Source: JBBSEZ01 sp038239195 (lineage in GTDB: Bacteria; Planctomycetota; Planctomycetia; Gemmatales; Gemmataceae). Taken from it: DNA of 64,000 bases. How positions within the stretch are numbered: position 1 is the stretch's first letter; each line of letters opens with the position of its first letter. This document shows, piece by piece, positions 1 to 7,026 of the stretch. Both the position numbers and the translations under genes were made by a program. The notes under the pieces were generated by a model. It had not been told where the DNA came from. It saw nothing but the letters and a program-made list of their open reading frames with translations, and ran no database searches. The DNA lies in NCBI GenBank assembly GCA_038239195.1, contig JBBSEZ010000002.1:1-64000 (forward strand), written 5' to 3'.

Positions 1-792
1 GCGACGCTTCGCAGAAGCGTAGTGCCGTGGGTCTTTCTGCCGGCAGACGAGGCGAAAACACTGCCGCGCCCGGCGCCAGAAGCCGGCGAGCCCGAGCCCG
101 CCGGCGCGCAGCACGCGGCGATGGCCGCACCAGCAGGCGACGCCGGCGCCGACGAACAGCAGCGCGTCGAGGACGTGCGAAAGCGCTCGCAGCGCGGCGG
201 GCCGGTCTCGGCGCAGGATCGCCAACCGCTCGGCATGGAAACGGACGTGCTGCCTCTCGTCGCGCAAAATCTGCGCGCAGAGGCGGCGCAGCACCGCCGA
301 GCCAGTGGCGCGGCGCAGGGCCGCGTAGTAGACTAGGGCGAAGACCTCGCTCATCAGGATGACGAGCAGCGTCGGTTCGAGCCCGCCCCGGCTGCCGCAC
401 CAACAGAACGCCCGCGCCAGCCACGACAGTTCCGGGAGCACGGGGGCGCCCGCCAGTTCCAGAAAGCGGGCGAGGTCGCGCCCGTGGCGCTTCTCCTCCT
501 CCATGAAGAGCCGATGCGCCTCGGCATACTCGCCATCGCCGCTAACCTCGGCGTGGGCGCGGGCGCAGCGGTAGAAGTGCCCGCCTTCCTGGGGCTCGCC
601 CTGCTGGAACACCTGCAACGACGGCACGATCCGGTCGCGAGCCGCCGGCGTCAGGCCGGCCCCGCGCTCCCACGGAATGACCAGCAGAGCGCCCCTCTGC
701 CGGAAGTAGTCGCACCAGCGGCCCGACGACCAGGGCTGCCGCCGTGCCGCCCCCATGCGCCTGGTAGGCCGTGAGGCGGACAGAGCGAGCAT
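1..792 (-). CDS. Ferritin-like diiron protein (partial, runs off window start)
   Basis: The frame is open from an ATG at 792 to the window edge (264 codons, no stop), so the C-terminus is missing. The protein has two Glu-x-x-His pairs typical of a ferritin-like four-helix bundle: E100/H103 in a helix reading EEEKRH and E179/H182 in a helix reading RDERQH, with a further Glu at 149 between them. This suggests a diiron-binding oxidase, hydroxylase or storage protein; the substrate cannot be told. AGGAGG lies 4 nt before the ATG, which supports this start over M13. Two inverted repeats lie upstream at 831-847 and 895-911. The cupin gene upstream is on the same strand but 185 bp away. Confidence 0.72.
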   Translation of the reverse strand, partial: MLALSASRPTRRMGAARRQPWSSGRWCDYFRQRGALLVIPWERGAGLTPAARDRIVPSLQVFQQGEPQEGGHFYRCARAHAEVSGDGEYAEAHRLFMEEEKRHGRDLARFLELAGAPVLPELSWLARAFCWCGSRGGLEPTLLVILMSEVFALVYYAALRRATGSAVLRRLCAQILRDERQHVRFHAERLAILRRDRPAALRALSHVLDALLFVGAGVACWCGHRRVLRAGGLGLAGFWRRARQCFRLVCRQKDPRHYASAKRR

Positions 793-830
793 GGTTCCTC
801 CTTGCCCGCGAGGGACTTTCTCGGAACAAT

Positions 831-847
831 GTCTTTGTAATGCAAAG
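831..847. promoter_or_regulatory. Inverted repeat upstream of ferritin-like gene (candidate operator)
   Basis: Perfect 5-bp arms CTTTG/CAAAG around TAATG (833-847), extended outward imperfectly by ATG/CAT. It sits about 40 bp before the start of the ferritin-like gene, where a repressor would act. A second repeat of similar half-site (ACTTT/AAAGT) lies about 60 bp further upstream. That this is a dimeric regulator site is inference. Confidence 0.4.
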
Positions 848-894
848 CATTGATCGCCGCAAGAGGCCGGGAACTGCCTCCCGGCCACGCAATT

Positions 895-911
895 ACTTTT
901 CTATGGAAAGT
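895..911. promoter_or_regulatory. Second inverted repeat upstream of ferritin-like gene
   Basis: ACTTT and AAAGT arms separated by 7 nt, in an AT-rich patch inside an otherwise GC-rich intergenic stretch between the cupin and the ferritin-like gene. The shared CTTT/AAAG half-site with 833-847 suggests two binding sites of one factor or a promoter/operator pair. Confidence 0.35.
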
Positions 912-977
912 TATCGGTATCTCAAAGAAAAAATCAAGAGGAAATCGCCGCGACCGCGGGATGGGGCCCCGCGCGTC

Positions 978-1334
978 TTACTGATAGTGGATCGCGAAAG
1001 GCTTGTTCGTGATGAACAGCACCGTCGCGTCGCCCTCGGCCGAGGCGCCGTGCTCCATGACCATGCCTTCGGGGAACCACACGAAGCACCCGGGGCCGTG
1101 CTGGCCGGCGTGCGTGACCAGCGTTCCCTCCAGCACGTACATGCCGTGGGCGCAGGGGTGGACGTGGCGGACGTTGATGACCCCGGCGGGGTAGCGCACC
1201 AGGCGCACCTCCATGCCGGTGTCCGGGTCGATGACGAGCTCCTTGCGGTACAGGGCGCGGCCCAGTTTCTCGTTGAACCGCTCTTCCCAGGGCAAGGCGG
1301 CCGTGTCGATGGCGATCGGCGCTTGTGCGTCCAC
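978..1334 (-). CDS. Small cupin-domain protein
   Basis: A roughly 118-residue single-domain cupin. The middle carries the metal-binding pattern HVHPCAHG, then a downstream EG-T and the second cupin motif around CFVWFPEG and EHG, as in ChrR-like and other small cupins. Cytoplasmic, no signal peptide. The GTG at 1334 is preferred because GAGGAG lies 6-7 nt upstream and because the in-frame ATG at 1379 falls inside the 1377-1427 palindrome, overlapping a putative -10 element. If the ATG were used the protein would have 15 more residues. Substrate unknown; cupins of this kind bind a divalent metal and may act as dioxygenases or sensors. Confidence 0.75.
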   Translation of the reverse strand: MDAQAPIAIDTAALPWEERFNEKLGRALYRKELVIDPDTGMEVRLVRYPAGVINVRHVHPCAHGMYVLEGTLVTHAGQHGPGCFVWFPEGMVMEHGASAEGDATVLFITNKPFAIHYQ

Positions 1335-1376
1335 GCGCGTCTCCTCGTGAAGGGGGGGCCCACTGGGGCGATTCGA

Positions 1377-1427
1377 CATTGTAGCGACGGGGCCGCGGCT
1401 GGCCGCTTCGGCCCTGTCGCTACAATG
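1377..1427. promoter_or_regulatory. 51-bp palindrome between divergent genes, TACAAT at both ends
   Basis: The arms CATTGTAGCGAC (1377-1388) and GTCGCTACAATG (1416-1427) are perfect reverse complements, and the pairing continues inward another 7 bp with one mismatch. Each arm, read outward, ends in TACAAT, a good -10 hexamer, pointing to the cupin on one side and the synthetase-GNAT gene on the other. No clear -35 is seen. Either a symmetric divergent promoter or a palindromic intergenic repeat. Confidence 0.5.
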
Positions 1428-1495
1428 CTCGTTATGCGGGGCGCACCTGGGGCGCAGCCGGCAAGCTCGGTGACCGTCGGAGAAAGGCCCCTCTC

Positions 1496-4210
1496 ATGAG
1501 CAGCGCTGAGCCCGAACGCGGGCGCCGGCCCCTGGACGTCTTCTTCCGCCCGCGCACCGTCGCCGTCATCGGCGCCACGGAGACCGCCAACAGCGTGGGC
1601 CGCACTGTCCTGTGGAACCTCCTCACCAGCCCCTTCGGCGGGGCCGTCTTCCCGGTCAACCCGAAACGCCCCAGCGTCCTCGGGGTCAAGGCCTACCCCA
1701 GCGTCAAGGCCGTCGGCGAGCCGGTCGATCTGGCGGTCCTCGTCACGCCCGCGCCGACCGTGCCCGGCCTCCTCGGCGAGTGCATCGAGGCGGGCGTGGG
1801 CGGGGCCGTCGTCATCTCGGCCGGCTTCCGCGAGGCCGGGCCGGAGGGCGTCGCCCTGGAACGGCAGGCCCGCGAGCGGCTCCGCGGCTCGCCGATGCGC
1901 GTGATCGGGCCCAATTGCCTCGGCGTGATGGCGCCGCTCAGCGGGCTCAACGCCACCTTCGCCCAGGCGATGGCCCGCCCGGGCAAGGTCGCCTTCCTCA
2001 GCCAGAGTGGGGCCCTTTGCACGGCCGTCCTCGACTGGGGGCTGCGCGAGAACGTCGGCTTCAGCGCCTTCTTCTCCCTCGGCTCGATGCTCGACGTCGG
2101 CTGGGGCGACCTGATCGACTACCTCGGCGACGATCCCCACACCCAGAGCATCCTCCTCTACGTGGAGTCGATCGGCAATGCCCGCGCGTTCCTGTCGGCC
2201 GCGCGCGAGGTCGCCTTCCACAAGCCGATCATCGTCCTCAAGGCGGGCCGCACCGACGCGGCCGCCCACGCCGCCGCCTCCCATACGGGAGCGCTGACCG
2301 GCAGCGACGAGGTGCTCGACGCCGCCTTCCAGCGCTGCGGGGTGTTGCGCGTAAACCGGATCTCCGACCTCTTCTACGTGGCCGACGTCCTCGCCAAGCA
2401 GCCACGACCCAAAGGGCCCCGGCTGACGATCCTGACCAACGCCGGCGGCCCCGGCGTCCTCGCCGTGGACGCTCTGCTCACCAACGGGGGCGAGCTCGCC
2501 CCGCTCGCGCCGGAGACGACCGAGGCGCTCGACCAGTTCCTTCCGCCCCACTGGAGCCACGGCAACCCCATCGACGTGCTGGGCGACGCCAGCCCGGAGC
2601 GCTACGCCCGGGCCGTGGAGATAGCGGTCAAGGCACCCGACAGCGACGGCCTGCTGGTCGTGCTGACGCCCCAGGCGATGACCGACCCGACCCAGACGGC
2701 CGAGCACCTCAAGGCCCACGCCCGGCAGTGGGACAGGCCTGTGTTTGCAAGCTGGATGGGCGCCGCCCAGGTCGCGGCGGGGACCGCCATCTTGAGCCAG
2801 GCCGGCATCCCCGTCTTCCCCTACCCCGACACCGCCGCACTCGTCTTCACCTACACCTGGCGCTACACCTACAACCTGCGCGGGCTGTACGAGGCCCCTG
2901 CCCTCCCCCTTGGCCCGTCCGAGCGTGCGCCCGAGCGCGCCCGCGCGGGAGAGGTCCTGCGTGCGGCGGGCGCGGCAGGCCGGACCATCCTCACCGAGCC
3001 GGAATCGAAGGAGCTCCTCGCCGCCTACGGCATCCCCACCGTACCGACGCACGTGGCAACCTCGGAGGCGGAGGCCGTCCGGAGGGCGGAGGAGATCGGC
3101 TACCCGGTCGTCCTCAAGCTCCTCTCCAAGACGATCACGCACAAGACCGACGTGGGCGGCGTCCGGTTGAACCTCGGGAGCGCCGACCAGGTTCGCGAGT
3201 CCTACCGGGCCATCGAGGCATCGGTGTGCGAGAGGGCCGGCGCCGAACACTTCCAGGGCGTGACCGTCCAGCCCATGATCCGGGCGGACGGCTACGAACT
3301 GATCGTCGGCAGCAGCATCGACGCGCAGTTCGGCCCGGTCCTGCTGTTCGGCAGTGGCGGACAACTCGTGGAGGTGTTCGAGGACCGCGCCCTGGCCCTC
3401 CCCCCGCTCAACGCGGTCCTGGCCCGGCGCCTGATGGAGCAGACGCGCATCTACACCGCCCTGCGCGGCGTGCGCGGCCGGGCGCCGATCGACCTGCCCG
3501 CGCTGGAGCAGGTCCTGGTCCGCTTCAGCCAGCTCGTCGTCGAACAGCCGCGGATCAAGGAGATCGACGTCAACCCGCTGCTCGCCTCGCCGGAGCGCTT
3601 GCTCGCGCTGGACGCCCGCGTGGTCTTGCACGGCCCAGAGCTTGCCGACGAGGAGTTGCCGTGCCCGGCCGTGCGGCCCTACCCGGTCCAGTACGTCTCG
3701 CCCCACGCGCTGAAGGACGGCAGCGCCGTGACCATTCGCCCCATCCGCCCCGACGACGAGCCGCTGATGGTCAAGTTCCACGAGGTGCTCTCGGAGCAGA
3801 GCGTCTACTACCGCTACTTCCGCCCCTTCAAGCTGAGCCAGCGCGTGACGCACGAACGGCTGGCCCGGCTCTGCTTCATCGACTACGACCGGCAGATGGC
3901 CCTCGTCGCCGAGAAGAGGGGGGCCCAGGGAGACGCGCCCGAGATCGTGGGGGTCGGGCGCATGACCCGCGTGCCGGGCACCGCCGAGGCCGACGTGGCG
4001 GTCCTCGTCGCCGACCGCCACCAGCGCGCTGGGCTGGGCACCGAACTGGTGACGCGGCTGGTGAAGGTGGCGCGGGAGGAGAAGGTGGGGCGGCTGATCG
4101 CCGACGTGCTGCCGCAGAACGCGGGAATGCTGCGCGTCTTCGAGAAGGTGGGATTTCGCCGCCGCAAGGGGGCGGACGATACGGTGGCGGAGGTCGAGTT
4201 GGTGTTGTGA
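1496..4210 (+). CDS. ADP-forming acyl-CoA synthetase fused to GNAT acetyltransferase (PatZ-like)
   Basis: 904 residues with the domain order of bifunctional acetate-CoA ligase/protein acetyltransferases: CoA-binding Rossmann domain (about 15-135, VAVIGAT), succinyl-CoA-ligase-like flavodoxin domain (about 160-300), ATP-grasp (about 490-710) and a C-terminal GNAT domain (about 745-900). His263 in [10 protein letters not shown] sits where the phospho-histidine of ADP-forming acetyl-CoA synthetases lies, so the ligase half may be active, unlike E. coli PatZ in which that site is degenerate (from memory). The expected role is acyl-CoA metabolism and/or lysine acetylation that tunes acetyl-CoA enzymes. 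The start follows AGAAAGG. The long minus-strand frame opposite is a GC-rich shadow. Confidence 0.88.
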   Translation: MSSAEPERGRRPLDVFFRPRTVAVIGATETANSVGRTVLWNLLTSPFGGAVFPVNPKRPSVLGVKAYPSVKAVGEPVDLAVLVTPAPTVPGLLGECIEAGVGGAVVISAGFREAGPEGVALERQARERLRGSPMRVIGPNCLGVMAPLSGLNATFAQAMARPGKVAFLSQSGALCTAVLDWGLRENVGFSAFFSLGSMLDVGWGDLIDYLGDDPHTQSILLYVESIGNARAFLSAAREVAFHKPIIVLKAGRTDAAAHAAASHTGALTGSDEVLDAAFQRCGVLRVNRISDLFYVADVLAKQPRPKGPRLTILTNAGGPGVLAVDALLTNGGELAPLAPETTEALDQFLPPHWSHGNPIDVLGDASPERYARAVEIAVKAPDSDGLLVVLTPQAMTDPTQTAEHLKAHARQWDRPVFASWMGAAQVAAGTAILSQAGIPVFPYPDTAALVFTYTWRYTYNLRGLYEAPALPLGPSERAPERARAGEVLRAAGAAGRTILTEPESKELLAAYGIPTVPTHVATSEAEAVRRAEEIGYPVVLKLLSKTITHKTDVGGVRLNLGSADQVRESYRAIEASVCERAGAEHFQGVTVQPMIRADGYELIVGSSIDAQFGPVLLFGSGGQLVEVFEDRALALPPLNAVLARRLMEQTRIYTALRGVRGRAPIDLPALEQVLVRFSQLVVEQPRIKEIDVNPLLASPERLLALDARVVLHGPELADEELPCPAVRPYPVQYVSPHALKDGSAVTIRPIRPDDEPLMVKFHEVLSEQSVYYRYFRPFKLSQRVTHERLARLCFIDYDRQMALVAEKRGAQGDAPEIVGVGRMTRVPGTAEADVAVLVADRHQRAGLGTELVTRLVKVAREEKVGRLIADVLPQNAGMLRVFEKVGFRRRKGADDTVAEVELVL

Positions 4211-4347
4211 GGCGGTGGCAACCGGAATCGCTTGACCTCGACGGGCGGGCCGGCTATACGCGGGCGACGATTCCCGATACCGGCCCCACCGCGCGTCCTG
4301 GTCCGTGGCCGGCTGCGGCACTCGGGCACCTCGGAGGGGCCCTTCCG

Positions 4348-5397
4348 ATGACAGCTTCGCGGGGTTTGCCCCCGGCCATGCCCCGTGCCTTGCTGCGCGT
4401 GCTCCTGGTCGTCGGCACGACCCTCGGAGCTCTGGGCTGCCGGATGACCGACCTGCCGCTCTGGGAGCTCCCGCCCCCGACCCCCGACGCCTGCAAGGTC
4501 GAGCGGGTGCGCGATCTGGTCTATTTCAGCGGGCCCGGCGCTGACGCCCACCGCCACCGCCTGGACCTGTTCCTCCCCGTGGGGAAGGCCGATTGTCCTG
4601 TGGTGCTGCTGGTCCACGGCGGGGCCTGGATGAGCGGCGACAACCGCTGCTGTGGCCTTTGCTCCTCCGTGGGAGAGCTGCTCGCCAGCCAGGGCATCGC
4701 GGCCGTGCTGCCCAACTACCGTTTGTCGCCGGGCGTGAAGCACCCCGAGCACGTCCGCGACGTGGCCAGGGCGTTCGCCTGGGCCCGCGACCACGTCGCC
4801 GACTACGGCGGGCGCCCCGACCGGATCTTCCTCCTTGGTCACTCGGCGGGCGGGCACCTCGTCTCCCTGCTGGCCACCGACGAGAAGTACCTGCAAGCCG
4901 AGGGGCTGCGGGGGGGCGACGTCAAGGGCGTCATCTCCGTCAGCGGCGTCTACCGCATCCCGGCGGGGAAGTTGGAGGTCGCCCTCGGCGGCGCGTCTCC
5001 GCTCGCCGTCGGGCTCGACGAGATGACACCTGTCCGCGGCGAAGGTGGCTGGGGGATCACCCGGCGGCTTGGCCTGCCAGGCATTCCTCTGAGCGTGAAC
5101 GTGTTCGGCCCGGCCTTTGGCGAAGCCCCGGAAGTCCGCCAGGATGCTTCGCCCGTGAATCACGTCCGTCCTGGCCTTCCCCCCTTCCTGCTCCTCGCCG
5201 CGGAGACCGACCTTCCGACCCTGCCGGAAATGGCGGAAGAGTTTCACCGTGCCCTGTCCGCGCAGGGTTGCGAGTCGCAGCTGATCCGCGTCAAGGATCG
5301 CAACCACAACTCGATCCTGTTCCGGGCCATCGAGCCGCGCGACCCGGTCGCCGCTGCGGTGCTGGAGTTTATCCGCCGACACACCGCGGGCGGGTAG
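4348..5397 (+). CDS. Lipoprotein alpha/beta hydrolase (esterase/arylformamidase-like)
   Basis: 349 residues. The N-terminus has a hydrophobic segment ending in the lipobox-like LGALGC (Cys31), so it is probably exported and lipid-anchored. The oxyanion motif HGGAW starts at His90, the nucleophile elbow is GHSAGG with Ser166, and Asp288 (ETD) and His320 (NHN) complete the triad. It belongs to the BD-FAE/COG0657-type esterases. GGAGG lies 10 nt before the ATG; a second ATG 10 codons in is possible. The gene follows the synthetase-GNAT gene by 137 bp and is not obviously co-transcribed. Confidence 0.85.
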   Translation: MTASRGLPPAMPRALLRVLLVVGTTLGALGCRMTDLPLWELPPPTPDACKVERVRDLVYFSGPGADAHRHRLDLFLPVGKADCPVVLLVHGGAWMSGDNRCCGLCSSVGELLASQGIAAVLPNYRLSPGVKHPEHVRDVARAFAWARDHVADYGGRPDRIFLLGHSAGGHLVSLLATDEKYLQAEGLRGGDVKGVISVSGVYRIPAGKLEVALGGASPLAVGLDEMTPVRGEGGWGITRRLGLPGIPLSVNVFGPAFGEAPEVRQDASPVNHVRPGLPPFLLLAAETDLPTLPEMAEEFHRALSAQGCESQLIRVKDRNHNSILFRAIEPRDPVAAAVLEFIRRHTAGG

Positions 5398-5462
5398 CGG
5401 GGCCGGGCCCGATGCAATCGCGACAAATCAGGGGGGGAGCGGAGTGTGCCTCACCCGTGTAT

Positions 5463-5535
5463 CCGCGACGCGGAGCGGAGCGCGTGCGCTGCGATTCGCT
5501 GTCCAATCGTGTCGCCGCGACGCGGAGCGAAGCGC
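5463..5535. repeat. Pair of 21-bp direct repeats, period 52 bp
   Basis: CCGCGACGCGGAGCGGAGCGC-like units at 5463-5483 and 5515-5535 differ at one base (GGAGCGC versus GAAGCGC). They lie downstream of the hydrolase gene. Function unknown. Confidence 0.6.
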
Positions 5536-5678
5536 CGCGGGCTCCACTCTGAAGGCCCCGCGTCGCGGCTAGCGTGAGTTGCAGGGAAAGGAGGCCAAGT
5601 TGGCTGGCAGCCCGTCACGCTCGGTTGTAACACCTCCCCCCGATGGCCGCAATCGGAGCGCCCGGCCTTTCCCCGATC

Positions 5679-5698
5679 GCGAAACGGCAAGCAAGAAG
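5679..5698 (+). repeat. Half copy of the GCGAAACGACAAGC palindromic repeat
   Basis: GCGAAACGGCAAGCAAGAAG matches the left arm of the perfect palindrome at 57105-57154 with two differences. Another half copy (right arm) lies at 14770-14789. The three sites mark a dispersed intergenic repeat. Confidence 0.5.
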
Positions 5699-5735
5699 TT
5701 GGGCCCTCCCGCGCCCGCAAATCCCGCGGCGCCGA

Positions 5736-5764
5736 TTTACAGCGCGAGAGGACCTTGCTAGACT
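5736..5764 (+). promoter_or_regulatory. Sigma-70-type promoter of the type VII-like locus
   Basis: TTTACA (5736-5741) and TAGACT (5759-5764) are separated by exactly 17 bp, 43 bp before the WXG100 start at 5807. Transcription would begin near 5771. It fits a single transcript through the next small genes. Confidence 0.55.
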
Positions 5765-5806
5765 GGAGCGGCTGACAACCCTTCCGCGATGCGCGAGGAA
5801 CGTCGC

Positions 5807-6079
5807 ATGTCCAGGGCCATCGTCGATCCTGCCGAGCTTCGGCGTTTCGCCCAGAGCCTGAAGCACTTCAACAACGAGATGGGGCATCACCTGTCGGTCC
5901 TTCAAGGGCAGTTCGTCGGCCTCGGCGACACCTGGCGCGACCAGGAACACGACAAGTTCGCCCAGAAGTTTGCCGACACGGTGCAGATCCTCACGCGCTT
6001 CATGGAGGCCTCGCAGCAACACATCCCGTTCCTGCTCAACAAGGCCGAGCGGATCGACGAATACCTCCAACAACGCTGA
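5807..6079 (+). CDS. WXG100/ESAT-6-like small helical protein
   Basis: 90 residues, the usual size of WXG100 proteins. It is predicted as two helices separated by a turn, GDTWRDQEHDKF at about 43-54, in place of the canonical W-x-G; the Trp is kept and the following Asp/Phe pattern matches variant members. Proteins of this family are secreted helical-hairpin dimers or chaperones of type VII secretion. The start at 5807 follows GAGGAA with 7 nt spacing; the ATG at 5789 has no ribosome-binding site. The next gene begins 7 bp after the stop, and an FtsK/EssC-type ATPase lies about 1 kb downstream, which strengthens the assignment. Confidence 0.75.
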   Translation: MSRAIVDPAELRRFAQSLKHFNNEMGHHLSVLQGQFVGLGDTWRDQEHDKFAQKFADTVQILTRFMEASQQHIPFLLNKAERIDEYLQQR

Positions 6080-6086
6080 ACGATCC

Positions 6087-6647
6087 ATGAGTCAGTCCGC
6101 TCAAGTCCACTCGATCGACGTGCTCGGGCGGCTCCATGCCGTGCTGGCGCGCTTCGGCGTGGACGCTCAAACTGCTCTGGGCGAGGCCACCCTGGCGGTC
6201 CTCCGCGCCTACCAGGCGCTGGAGGAGCGGTTGAAGTTCTGGCAGCGCGAAGTCCAGCGGCGCCACGAGGAGATGGCCCAGGCGCGGGCCGCCCTGAGCC
6301 ACGCCCGGGCCATGCACGACGGCCAGCACGTCGGCTCCATCGAGCAGGAGATTGCCCTGCGCAAGGCCAGGGAACGGCTGCGCGAGGCCGAAGACAAGGT
6401 ACTCGTCGTGCGGCGCTGGCAACGAGAGCTACCCGAGCTCGTCAAGGACTTTGAAGGACCGGCGCGCGCGCTGTCGGGGCTCCTGGAGGGCGACCTGCGC
6501 CAGGCGCTCGTTCTCCTCCAGAACAAGATCGGCGCCCTGGAGGGCTATCTCTCCATCTCCTCCCTCGGCGACGCGGTGCCCGCGCCTGCCCCCGGCCTTC
6601 CCACAACGCCCGCGCCGAGTGGCCTCGAAACGAAGGAGCCCTCATGA
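6087..6647 (+). CDS. Coiled-coil protein of the type VII-like locus
   Basis: 186 residues, nearly all helical. Charged heptad-rich segments (about 40-75 and 85-125) predict a coiled coil, followed by a flexible Pro/Ala-rich tail. No signal peptide or membrane segment, so cytoplasmic, or a substrate. I do not recognise a family. The gene starts 7 bp after the WXG100 gene and its stop overlaps the next start (ATGA at 6644-6647), so the three small genes are translationally coupled. The role in secretion (chaperone, substrate or assembly factor) is inferred from position only. Confidence 0.7.
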   Translation: MSQSAQVHSIDVLGRLHAVLARFGVDAQTALGEATLAVLRAYQALEERLKFWQREVQRRHEEMAQARAALSHARAMHDGQHVGSIEQEIALRKARERLREAEDKVLVVRRWQRELPELVKDFEGPARALSGLLEGDLRQALVLLQNKIGALEGYLSISSLGDAVPAPAPGLPTTPAPSGLETKEPS

Positions 6648-6856
6648 GTCTGAACGGTGCCGCCGTCGAGCTCACGAATGCCCTCAAGACCGCCGGCCTC
6701 GCCTGGGATGAAGCCAAGCAAGGGTGGAAAGACGTCGTGAGCCTGGACTTCGAGGCCAACCACTGGGCGCCCCTGGCGGGACAGGCCCGCGCCGTCGTGC
6801 AGGCGATGGACCGGCTGGCCCCGATCCTCGCCAAGGCGCTGCGCGATTGTTCGTGA
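6644..6856 (+). CDS. Small helical protein of the type VII-like locus
   Basis: 70 residues, start codon overlapping the stop of the coiled-coil gene. It contains a Trp-rich helix (LAWDEAKQGWKD and NHW) with spacing recalling a degenerate WXG protein, and no signal peptide. It may be a second WXG-like partner forming a heterodimer with the 5807 product; that is inference. The gene ends 4 bp before a MITE-like repeat (6860-6968) that separates it from the ATPase gene. Confidence 0.65.
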   Translation: MSLNGAAVELTNALKTAGLAWDEAKQGWKDVVSLDFEANHWAPLAGQARAVVQAMDRLAPILAKALRDCS

Positions 6857-6859
6857 AAC

Positions 6860-6968
6860 GCGAGCGGCAGGAAAAGGCATGCTTGTAGGACGGCTCTCCT
6901 GAGCCGTCCATGCCTGGACGACGGCTCAGGAGAACCGTCCTACAGCAAACCAACTCCTGCTGCTCGCC
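6860..6968 (+). repeat. MITE-like palindromic repeat, copy A
   Basis: The outer ends GCGAGCGGCAGGA and CTCCTGCTGCTCGCC form imperfect terminal inverted repeats. The interior holds two nested hairpins built from TGTAGGACGG...CCGTCC and its complement, ending CCGTCCTACAG. Related copies lie at 38805-38906, 44055-44127 and 53871-53965. It sits between the small secretion-locus genes and the ATPase gene and could fold as RNA to alter read-through. Confidence 0.8.
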
Positions 6969-7026
6969 GAAACCAAGACATTGGAGGCCGCGACGGTCTC
7001 TCTTGCCCGCTTGCTACAGGCCCCTT

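Larger units (their letters stand above)
5398..5735. other. Intergenic stretch without a convincing gene
   Basis: About 340 bp between the hydrolase and the type VII-like locus. It holds a 21-bp near-perfect direct repeat (5463-5483 and 5515-5535) and a half copy of the GCGAAACGACAAGCAAGAG repeat (5679-5698). Open frames here show no family resemblance and no usable ribosome-binding site. Confidence 0.6.

Noticed and set aside
911..4321. A 1136-residue minus-strand reading frame opposite the synthetase-GNAT gene
   Set aside because: It is antisense to a clear plus-strand gene, is Arg/Gly/His-rich and matches no domain. In GC-rich DNA the opposite strand commonly stays open.
1612..4347. N-terminal extension of the lipoprotein hydrolase frame back to 1612
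   Set aside because: The frame overlaps the synthetase gene in another phase and has Arg/Pro-rich composition; the hydrolase begins at 4348 with a ribosome-binding site and lipobox.
6910..7026. ATG at 6910 as start of the ATPase
   Set aside because: This part is encoded by the palindromic repeat and is not family-like; 7027 fits the coiled-coil start.
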